From: Glaciecola sp964418575
GTDB taxonomy: Bacteria; Pseudomonadota; Gammaproteobacteria; Enterobacterales; Alteromonadaceae
Length of the DNA stretch: 48,825 bases
Direction: 5' to 3'
Assembly (NCBI GenBank): GCA_964418575.1
Contig: CAYQMI010000013.1
Span: 1-48,825, forward strand
Positions 1 to 6,714 of the stretch are shown here, in pieces. A program made the position numbers and the translations under genes. Position 1 is the first letter of the stretch. The number at the start of each line of letters is the position of its first letter. Under the pieces are notes generated by a model. That model was not told the DNA's origin and did no database searches. It was given only the letters and a program-made list of their open reading frames with translations.

Positions 1-82
1 ACCCTGCCCTATGGAGCCCGGACTTTCCTCCCCTCTAAAATGCTTGCGCAAATTAAAGCGGCGACTGTCTTGGCTGACTCTG
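1..82 (-). ncRNA. rnpB: RNase P RNA (5' portion, cut by window edge)
   Basis: Read on the minus strand, this stretch has the 5' end of bacterial type A RNase P RNA. A segment like GACAGTCGCCGCTT is followed by the nearly invariant GAGGAAAGTCCGGGCTCCAT and AGGGCAGGGT, the P4/CR-I region. Only about the first 80 nucleotides are inside the window; the rest lies to the left of position 1. The RNA is the catalytic subunit that trims tRNA 5' leaders. The 5' end near position 82 is inferred from alignment by memory with the E. coli gene and from the promoter just upstream. Confidence 0.93.
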
Positions 83-119
83 GGGCGCAGTATATACCAT
101 TTAGAAGCAATTGCGACTG
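82..119 (-). promoter_or_regulatory. Putative rnpB promoter with GC-rich discriminator
   Basis: On the minus strand a TATACT -10 box (plus positions 89-94) is followed by GCGCCCC and then the presumed RNA start near 82. A GC-rich discriminator is typical of stable-RNA promoters under stringent control. No good -35 box is visible at the standard spacing. Both the -10 call and the stringent-control suggestion are inference from sequence. Confidence 0.5.
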
Positions 120-142
120 TGATTTGTGTTTACTTTGCTCAT

Positions 143-168
143 AAAAAAAGGACGCGATGTTAGCGTCC
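143..168 (-). terminator. Intrinsic terminator downstream of yeeN
   Basis: On the minus strand GGACGC-TAACATC-GCGTCC is followed by seven T residues. This is a 6-bp GC-rich hairpin (plus positions 150-155 and 163-168) with a U tract. It lies about 20 bases past the yeeN stop codon and just before the rnpB promoter, so it would insulate rnpB from yeeN transcription. Confidence 0.85.
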
Positions 169-189
169 CTCTTAACTCTTTCGGTAAGC

Positions 190-906
190 TTACAAGCTTA
201 CGTTGTGATATACGTTCTGCACATCATCACAGTCTTCCAACATATCCATGAATTTTTCAAACATGGGCATATCTTCTTCACTAATTTCTTTGGTGTCTTG
301 CGGTATCCAGCTGATTTCTTCTACGTCAAACTCAATCCCTTCGAAGCTATCTTGTAGGGCGGTTTTTGCTTTATAGAACTCTGTGTCTGGCACAAATACT
401 GTTACCTGGCCGTCTTCTACTTCTACATCATGAATATCAACGTCGGCTTCCATTAGAGCTTCTAGCACCACTTCGTCGTCGTCACCGGCGAAGCTAAAAA
501 TCGCTAGGTGATCGAACATAAAGGCTGAGGAGTTCTGTGCGCCAAGCTTGCTGTCAGTTTTAGTAAAGCAATTTCGTACGTCGGTGATGGTACGATTCAC
601 GTTGTCGGTTAAGCAATCCACAATCACCATGCAGCCACCAGGGCCAAAACCTTCGTAGCGAGCAGGTGCATAATCTTCGCCAGCGCCACCGGCTGCTTTT
701 TCTATAGCTTTATCGATTACGTGAGCGGGAACCTGATCTTTTTTCGCTCTGTCGATTAAACGTTTCAACGACAGATTAGCAACAGGATCAGGCCCGCCAT
801 TTTTGGCGACTACGTAAATTTCTTTACCGTACTTTGAATACACTTTGGTTTTTGCTGTCGCGGTTTTAGCCATGGCGACTTTTCTTACTTCAAACTTTCT
901 TCCCAT
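190..906 (-). CDS. yeeN: YebC/PmpR family protein, YeeN type
   Basis: This 238-residue protein matches the YebC/PmpR (TACO1) family and has the same length as E. coli YeeN. Visible hallmarks are the MGRK start, the PDP..N.SLK segment near residue 40, QVPAHVIDKAIEKA, the RYEGFGPGG motif near residue 84 and the C-terminal DDVQNVYHNV. Family members are cytoplasmic and have been described as DNA-binding regulators; for some YebC homologues a role in translation of proline-rich stretches has been reported. Which applies to the YeeN branch is uncertain. The start is well supported by the conserved MGRK. It is monocistronic, with a terminator at 143-168. Confidence 0.93.
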   Translation of the reverse strand: MGRKFEVRKVAMAKTATAKTKVYSKYGKEIYVVAKNGGPDPVANLSLKRLIDRAKKDQVPAHVIDKAIEKAAGGAGEDYAPARYEGFGPGGCMVIVDCLTDNVNRTITDVRNCFTKTDSKLGAQNSSAFMFDHLAIFSFAGDDDEVVLEALMEADVDIHDVEVEDGQVTVFVPDTEFYKAKTALQDSFEGIEFDVEEISWIPQDTKEISEEDMPMFEKFMDMLEDCDDVQNVYHNVSL

Positions 907-1132
907 AATTTGCTCTTGGTTTATTTTATTTATTTGACGTATAGGTAAATGAATTGGGCAAGATTATACAGGAATTTAATGGCTTGAGTAAGGCTATCAA
1001 TATCATCAAATAGGCTACAAACAATTAGAGGCTGCTGAAAATATACGGTCTAAAAAATAAAAACATAATATTCAAACTAATCAAACTGTCTTAGGCTTAC
1101 AGGAATACCCTTTCAGGCCATTGAGGAAAGTA

Positions 1133-2077
1133 ATGATGGAAAACAAATCAAGGCGGCAAGTTTTGAAAAATTTGGCTGCTGTTGGGCTTCTTGCGCTTGC
1201 ATCGCCTCGAGCAATACACGCGTCAAATAAAACGGCTACATCTAGCTCAAAATTTACCTTGGCCTGCCAACAGTATCCATGGCAAACCTACATGGCACGA
1301 GATGGTCAGAGTTGGGATGAGAACTTAGAGGCATCCATTGCGTTACTCGCTAAAATAGGCCTGAAGTATTTTGAACCCACCTTTGAATCTGCTTCGCAAG
1401 TAAGCACCCTAATGCCCTTAATCAAGAAATACGACATGAAGTGCAAATCCATTTACGTGAACTCTACTCTGCATGATGAAAGTAAGGCCAGTCGAAGTAT
1501 AAATGAAGCATTGGCCATTGCAGAGGCAGCAAAAACGATGGGTCTTGAAATTGTTACAACAAATCCCTCACCTATTGATTGGAATAAGCCACAAGACAAA
1601 AGCGATGAACAACTTGTAGTCCAAGCTAAAGCACTTGATGACTTAGGAGGCAAGCTTAAAGAAATGGGACTTAAACTCGCCTACCATAGCCACGATGTTG
1701 AAATGCGAAATGGCGCAAGAGAATTTCATCATATGATGTTGGGCACCGACCCCGAAAAGGTGTCATTGTGTTTAGATGCGCACTGGGTTTACCGAGGAAC
1801 CGGAAACTCTTCGGTTGCTTTGTTTGATATTCTTGCAATGTATAAATTGCGCATTGTGTCAGTGCATTTAAGGCAGTCTTCAAAAGGAGTTTGGACCGAA
1901 ACCTTTAATCAAGGTGATATAGACTATACTAAAATGGCAGAGTATTTAGGCAATCACAAAATTTACCCACATTTGGTATTGGAGCAAGCTATTGAAGCTG
2001 GCAGTCCCCACACAATGGATGCTTTGAAGGCGCATCAAAAAAGTGTAAGTTATGTAACGCAGGTATTTACGGCCTAA
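1133..2077 (+). CDS. Tat-exported sugar phosphate isomerase/epimerase-like protein
   Basis: The protein is about 314 residues. It begins with a twin-arginine signal (SRRQVLKNLAAVGLLALA, then a small-residue region ending near AIHAS), so export folded to the periplasm is likely. The mature part looks like the xylose isomerase-like TIM barrel (AP endonuclease 2 superfamily): an EP.FE segment early, AYHSHDVEM, CLDAHWVYRG and VLEQAIE near the end provide the usual metal-binding His/Asp/Glu residues. The substrate is unknown. A TTG at 1121 extends the frame, but GAGGAAAG (1123-1130) sits correctly for the ATG at 1133 or 1136, so I chose 1133. The unknown gene at 2095 follows closely and may be co-transcribed. 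Confidence 0.82.
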   Translation: MMENKSRRQVLKNLAAVGLLALASPRAIHASNKTATSSSKFTLACQQYPWQTYMARDGQSWDENLEASIALLAKIGLKYFEPTFESASQVSTLMPLIKKYDMKCKSIYVNSTLHDESKASRSINEALAIAEAAKTMGLEIVTTNPSPIDWNKPQDKSDEQLVVQAKALDDLGGKLKEMGLKLAYHSHDVEMRNGAREFHHMMLGTDPEKVSLCLDAHWVYRGTGNSSVALFDILAMYKLRIVSVHLRQSSKGVWTETFNQGDIDYTKMAEYLGNHKIYPHLVLEQAIEAGSPHTMDALKAHQKSVSYVTQVFTA

Positions 2078-2094
2078 AGATAAAAGGAATTACA

Positions 2095-3270
2095 ATGAAA
2101 AAAACGTTATTACTGGTGAGTGCTCTACTAGCGCTATTAGTAGCTGCTTACTTTGGCATTTTCTATGTCTTTAAGATGTATATTTCCTCTACCTTAAGTG
2201 CAGATTCGATTCAATTTGAGACAAGAGATGAGTATTTTAGTGTCATACCTCAGGGCAGTGATAACTTGACGACGCAAACCGCACTCAATGCCTATCGAGA
2301 CTACGTTGCTAATAAACCTAAAACCAGCGCAATGGCTCAGTCTGATTCAGGCGCTTGGGGATATGTAAGTGAAGCAAGTGATGCTGAGGATGCAGCAGAG
2401 CAGGCTATAGAATATTGCCGCTCATACAACCAAACTTTTGAGGAAAAAGCGCCGTGTCACTTAGTATATCTTCACGGCCAGTGGTTAAATGAGCAAAATC
2501 GAGCCTTGGATATACTCAAAGACATCCCGCAATGGCAACCATCTGAGGCTAAAGGGGAGACGGATTATATTGCAGAAGCAAGACGCGATTTCAGCTCTGG
2601 TGATACCGACCTTGCGCTAGCAAAAAGCATGTGGTTATTTCAAAAGGGTGAATTTGAAGATAATTACGGTTTTGGAATGGATGCATATTTTGCCGCCAGT
2701 TTATGGCAACAAATAGCGAACGAATATCCACCTGCAAGAGTACTCATGCATTATGCAGCCATCCAGTTAAAAGAAAAAACCATAGTAGCATCTAACTTCT
2801 CACCTTATCATGCTCGTGAGTTTATAAGGCTTAATAGACGTTTGTATTTTAATTCTCGCAGCATCGATTTGTTTATGGAACTGCGTGAGAGTCATCCTGA
2901 AAAAGCGATGCTAATTTACCATAGTCTAGAGGATATATTGCTTGAGGCTGAAATGTTCGAAGTCATGGAGCATTACATTAGCCCCGAAAAAGATTATTCA
3001 AGAGCTCTGTCTGAATATGAGAGTAATATGGAGAATCAGATATTAAGTGAGGCCACAAAAGACGTTTCGAATAAAAGTGTTAAAACCCAAATTGCCCAGC
3101 TCATTGCCATTTTGGTAAATAACAATCGATTAGAAGAAGCACAAGCAATTGCAGATAAAGCAATCAAGGATATAGACGATGCGCATTTTCATAATGTGTT
3201 GGCGCAAGCACTGAAAGGGAAAGTGTTTACGACATCTAACTACAACGAGCCCCTAGTAATGGAACAATAA
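2095..3270 (+). CDS. Membrane-anchored protein of unknown function
   Basis: I do not recognise this 391-residue protein. It has one N-terminal hydrophobic segment (about residues 4-27, LLLVSALLALLVAAYFGIFYV) that would act as a signal anchor, leaving the rest in the periplasm. The remainder is rich in helix-forming, charged sequence with Ala-containing stretches such as NNRLEEAQAIADKAI near the C terminus, reminiscent of TPR/Sel1-like solenoids but without clear repeats. AAAGGAATTACA precedes the ATG and supports this start. It begins 17 bases after the sugar isomerase-like gene, so an operon is likely. Confidence 0.75.
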   Translation: MKKTLLLVSALLALLVAAYFGIFYVFKMYISSTLSADSIQFETRDEYFSVIPQGSDNLTTQTALNAYRDYVANKPKTSAMAQSDSGAWGYVSEASDAEDAAEQAIEYCRSYNQTFEEKAPCHLVYLHGQWLNEQNRALDILKDIPQWQPSEAKGETDYIAEARRDFSSGDTDLALAKSMWLFQKGEFEDNYGFGMDAYFAASLWQQIANEYPPARVLMHYAAIQLKEKTIVASNFSPYHAREFIRLNRRLYFNSRSIDLFMELRESHPEKAMLIYHSLEDILLEAEMFEVMEHYISPEKDYSRALSEYESNMENQILSEATKDVSNKSVKTQIAQLIAILVNNNRLEEAQAIADKAIKDIDDAHFHNVLAQALKGKVFTTSNYNEPLVMEQ

Positions 3271-3314
3271 GCTGAGCATCAAAAAGATCATGCGCAAATA
3301 TTTGAAAAAGTGGA

Positions 3315-3506
3315 ATGCCTAAACAAAGTCGAGAACGACCTAAAAAACAATGCGCCCTATGTAATAAAGATGAATCAGTGCTATTCCGCGTTCGCTTAAA
3401 CAATAACGAGCCTTGGCAATTTTTATGTAAACAATGCCAACTAAAAGCTAAATCAGAAGCTTCCTATCAATATGGTGGAACGTGGAAGCAGCGTAAACGG
3501 AATTAA
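3315..3506 (+). CDS. Small zinc-ribbon-like protein
   Basis: This is a 63-residue basic protein with two CxxC pairs (CALC near residue 13 and CKQC near residue 38). They are spaced as in a treble-clef or zinc-ribbon knuckle, so one bound zinc is likely. The C terminus is GGTWKQRKRN, strongly basic, which could contact nucleic acid. I do not know the function. It follows the unknown membrane protein by 44 bases and is convergent with zapE. The cysteine pattern makes it look real despite its size. Confidence 0.7.
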   Translation: MPKQSRERPKKQCALCNKDESVLFRVRLNNNEPWQFLCKQCQLKAKSEASYQYGGTWKQRKRN

Positions 3507-3521
3507 TCCGTTTGCTAAACT

Positions 3522-4619
3522 TTAAACCAAATGCTGCCTTGCCAAATAACTACGCGATTGCATCTCTTGCAATCTGCTCAAGCAGCGCTCAAACTCAAAA
3601 GACAATCTCCCTTCAGTGTACAACTGCTCAATGGGCACCTCGCACGACATAATGATTTTTACCTTGCGCTCGTAAAACTCATCAATCATGGCAATAAACC
3701 TGCGGGCTATGTCGTCTATGCTCGCGCTCATTTGTTCAACATTGGCAACCAGCACCGTATTGTATTCGCGGCTTAGCTCAATATAGTCAGATTGGCTTCG
3801 CGGGCCATCACAAAGGGCCCTGAATTCAAACATGATGACGCTCTCAGCCTTGCGCATAGCCGGGATGTTACGCCCTTCTATTTCAACAAAAGTATCGCTT
3901 TCAAACTTTTCGGCGCTGAGTTGATTAAAATAACGATTAAGCGATTTTTGGGCTTCAATATCCAAAGGAGTAAGAAAAATCTCTGCACGCTCTAAGGTGC
4001 GCAAGCGGTAGTCGTTGCCACTATCAACATTGACTACCCGAGTGTTTTCATTAATGAGTTCTATCGCGGGTATAAAGCGGGCTCGTTGCAATCCATTTTT
4101 ATATAAATCATCAGGAATAATATTCGAGGTGGCGACTAACACAATACCGTGCGAGAACAGCTCCTGCATAAGCGTACCTAAAATCATGGCGTCGGTGATA
4201 TCGGAGACAAAAAATTCGTCAAAACATATTATGCGCGTTTCGCTAGCAATCTTTTTTGCGATGATTTTTAAAGGGTCAGATTTGCCGCCTAAGAGTTTTA
4301 ACTCTTTGTGAATGCGCTGCATAAAGCGATGAAAATGCACGCGCATTTTCTTTTCAATGGGCAAGCACTCATAGAAGGTATCAACCAAATAGGTCTTTCC
4401 CCGGCCTACCCCGCCATAAAAATAAATGCCCTGAATGCTTGGCTTAGTCATGCCTTTACCAAAGCGCTGCGCTAATTTAACGCGCCATTTCATTTTCTTT
4501 TTAGGCTGAATCAACTCATCGTAAAGACGCTGTAGCTCTTTAACTGCATTTTCTTGAGCAGGGTCATATTGAAATTCAATAAGTGTTAGATCTTCTTGGT
4601 ACTTTTCCCACGGCGTCAT
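3522..4619 (-). CDS. zapE: Cell division protein ZapE (AFG1-like ATPase)
   Basis: This 365-residue AFG1/YhcM-family P-loop ATPase shows a Walker A motif GGVGRGKT near residue 70. A Walker B-like ICFDEFFVSDITDAMIL lies near residue 152, followed by LVATSNIIPDDLYKNGLQR. In E. coli ZapE interacts with FtsZ at the constricting Z ring and is needed under low-oxygen or envelope-stress conditions. Length and motifs are full. It diverges from zapG-degQ, the same neighbourhood as in E. coli. Confidence 0.95.
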   Translation of the reverse strand: MTPWEKYQEDLTLIEFQYDPAQENAVKELQRLYDELIQPKKKMKWRVKLAQRFGKGMTKPSIQGIYFYGGVGRGKTYLVDTFYECLPIEKKMRVHFHRFMQRIHKELKLLGGKSDPLKIIAKKIASETRIICFDEFFVSDITDAMILGTLMQELFSHGIVLVATSNIIPDDLYKNGLQRARFIPAIELINENTRVVNVDSGNDYRLRTLERAEIFLTPLDIEAQKSLNRYFNQLSAEKFESDTFVEIEGRNIPAMRKAESVIMFEFRALCDGPRSQSDYIELSREYNTVLVANVEQMSASIDDIARRFIAMIDEFYERKVKIIMSCEVPIEQLYTEGRLSFEFERCLSRLQEMQSRSYLARQHLV

Positions 4620-4778
4620 TCTAGTTACACAAACCTTGGTTCTTGGTTACGAGACAATTGCAATTCAAACAATTATACAGGCTTAGCACTTTTTTAAGCA
4701 ATAAAGCCTTGCATGAAGTCTTTGAATGTTCAATGATCGGTGGTAATCATCCTTAAGCATTCTTCAGGCAGAGAACAC

Positions 4779-5222
4779 ATGGACTTTATTAGCATTATTA
4801 TCGGCTTAGTTATTGGTAGCATTATAGGCTTTGCTATTGCTTGGCAAATTGCCAGCAGCAGAGCAAAACAAAAAGGCAATAAGTTAAGTCGTTCTGAACA
4901 AGAGCTTAAAACCATATTGGCGCAACAAGCGAACCATCATATTGAATCAAGCAAAGAGTCAATTGAAGCGATTCACATGCGCTTGCAACAATTGAGCAAT
5001 AATATTCAGCAATATGAGTCATCTTTACAGGTTGGCACTGAGGAAAACGACAAGGCCAGCTTTTTTGGTGAACATGCCAGCGTATTTTTACGTAACAATA
5101 CTCAAACAAAGGCATCAAACGACAAATTAAATGTGGGTGATGCACCGCCTCGCGATTTTGCGAATAATGGTTCAGGTTTGTTTGTGGGTAATGTCGCTAA
5201 AGAAAAAAGCGTAGATAAATAA
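4779..5222 (+). CDS. zapG: ZapG / YhcB family inner-membrane protein (DUF1043)
   Basis: The protein is about 147 residues. It has an N-terminal glycine-rich transmembrane helix (ISIIIGLVIGSIIGFAIAW) followed by a cytoplasmic coiled coil (about residues 25-85) and a disordered tail, the classic YhcB architecture. ZapG links division and envelope growth machinery at the inner membrane in E. coli. The frame is open back to 4740, but the conserved beginning MDFI directly before the transmembrane helix favours the ATG at 4779. It sits between zapE and degQ, as in many gammaproteobacteria. Confidence 0.88.
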   Translation: MDFISIIIGLVIGSIIGFAIAWQIASSRAKQKGNKLSRSEQELKTILAQQANHHIESSKESIEAIHMRLQQLSNNIQQYESSLQVGTEENDKASFFGEHASVFLRNNTQTKASNDKLNVGDAPPRDFANNGSGLFVGNVAKEKSVDK

Positions 5223-5232
5223 CTTGTAATCT

Positions 5233-5261
5233 GAACTATTGCCCCAAAATTCGAGTCTGTA
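5233..5261 (+). promoter_or_regulatory. Candidate sigma-E-type promoter upstream of degQ
   Basis: GAACTA (5233-5238), a 17-base spacer and TCTGTA (5256-5261) resemble the sigma-E pattern GAACTT-N16/17-TCTGA. A transcript start near 5267 would leave a leader of about 27 bases to the ATG at 5294. HtrA proteases are well-known members of envelope-stress regulons, which makes the reading attractive. The match is imperfect and unproven. Confidence 0.35.
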
Positions 5262-5293
5262 GTGGGTATTTGAATTTAGGAGTAATACGTTAC

Positions 5294-6652
5294 ATGAAAC
5301 AAATGATACGCCGTAGCCTTGTAGGCATTACCGCCGCTTTTCTTGTTTTCACAACTGCATCTTCTGTCAACGCGGGAATACCTTTTTTCTCTCAAGATGA
5401 GATGCCATCTTTAGCCCCCATGCTTGAACAAACCACGCCGGCTATTGTTAGTATAGCCGTTGAGGGTACGCAAACTTCTCGTCAGCAAGTACCTGAAATG
5501 TTCAGATACTTTTTTGGCGACCAACAGCGCGCTCCACAAGAGCGTCCATTCAGAGGACTGGGCTCGGGCGTAATTATCGACGCTGAAAATGGCTATGTGG
5601 TAACAAATAACCATGTTGTTGATAATGCAGATAAAATTAAAGTCAAACTTACCGACGGTCGCGAATTTGACGCAGAAAAGCTAGGTGCAGATGCACAAAG
5701 CGATATTGCTTTGTTGAAAATCGACCCAGATGACTTAACAGAAGTAAAACTGGCAGATTCTGACAAGCTCTTAGTCGGTGATTTTGTGGTTGCCATTGGT
5801 AATCCTTTTGGTCTTAGCCAAACCGTAACCTCTGGCATAGTAAGCGCACTCGGCCGCTCTGGTCTTAATATTGGCGGTTATGAAGATTTCATCCAAACAG
5901 ACGCTGCTATCAACCGCGGCAACTCTGGCGGAGCCTTAGTAAACCTTAGAGGCGAACTAGTGGGTATCAATACTGCGATATTCGGTCCTAATGGCGGTAA
6001 TGTCGGTATTGGTTTTGCGATACCTAGCAACATGATGAAAAGCTTAATTGATCAAATTGTAGAATTTGGTGAAGTGCGTCGCGGCCTACTTGGTATTTTA
6101 GGCAACGATGTAGATGCAGGTCTTGCGGAGGCATTAAACTCTCCGGCGAATAAAGGCGCATTTGTTAATGAGGTTACCGACGACTCCGCCGCGGCCAAAG
6201 CAGGCATTCAATCAGGTGATATCATTACTGCAATAAACGGCAATGAATTACACAGCTTTAACGAGCTTCGCGCAAAAATTGCTAGTCTTGGCGCAGGTGC
6301 AAAGGTTGAATTGACGATCATCAGAAATGGCGAGAAACAAAACGTTGACGTAACCTTGGGCGCTGCTGAAAGTATGGCTGCCGAAGCAAAAGAAATGCAC
6401 CCCGCTCTTGAAGGTGCAACCTTTGTCACCGGCGAAGACCGCTCTGGTAACGCAGCAGTTGAAGTGCCAGAAGTGATTGATGGCTCGCCAGCGGCTCGCA
6501 TTGGACTTCGTCCAGAAGACGTAATTGTTGGCGTTAACCGCAATCGCGTAAGCAACCTAGCAGAGCTAGGTGAGGCGATTGAACAAGCTAATGGTGTTAT
6601 TGCACTGAACGTTCAACGTGGCAATAGCAACCTGTTTGTGATTATTCGCTAG
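5294..6652 (+). CDS. degQ: Periplasmic serine endoprotease DegQ (HtrA family)
   Basis: This HtrA protease is about 452 residues. A signal peptide (MKQMIRRSLVGITAAFLVF..., cleavage near VNA) is followed by a trypsin-like domain with catalytic His107 (TNNHVVD), Asp137 (SDIALLKID) and Ser211 (RGNSGGAL), then two PDZ domains (about 255-345 and 370-450). Two PDZ domains and the length match DegQ/DegP rather than DegS. It degrades or chaperones misfolded envelope proteins. A TTG at 5270 extends the frame, but the ATG at 5294 directly precedes the signal peptide and has GGAG 11 bases upstream. A terminator follows. Confidence 0.95.
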   Translation: MKQMIRRSLVGITAAFLVFTTASSVNAGIPFFSQDEMPSLAPMLEQTTPAIVSIAVEGTQTSRQQVPEMFRYFFGDQQRAPQERPFRGLGSGVIIDAENGYVVTNNHVVDNADKIKVKLTDGREFDAEKLGADAQSDIALLKIDPDDLTEVKLADSDKLLVGDFVVAIGNPFGLSQTVTSGIVSALGRSGLNIGGYEDFIQTDAAINRGNSGGALVNLRGELVGINTAIFGPNGGNVGIGFAIPSNMMKSLIDQIVEFGEVRRGLLGILGNDVDAGLAEALNSPANKGAFVNEVTDDSAAAKAGIQSGDIITAINGNELHSFNELRAKIASLGAGAKVELTIIRNGEKQNVDVTLGAAESMAAEAKEMHPALEGATFVTGEDRSGNAAVEVPEVIDGSPAARIGLRPEDVIVGVNRNRVSNLAELGEAIEQANGVIALNVQRGNSNLFVIIR

Positions 6653-6678
6653 AATTTAATGAGTAAACACCGGTAAAT

Positions 6679-6706
6679 AAAAAGCCGCTTAAATAGCGGC
6701 TTTTTT
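6679..6706. terminator. Bidirectional intrinsic terminator between degQ and the hybrid kinase
   Basis: AAAGCCGCT (6681-6689), loop TAAAT and AGCGGCTTT (6695-6703) form a 9-bp stem. A-rich sequence lies on the left and a T run on the right. It can therefore stop degQ transcription and, on the other strand, the kinase transcript that ends at 6715. Confidence 0.88.
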
Positions 6707-6714
6707 ATGTCATT

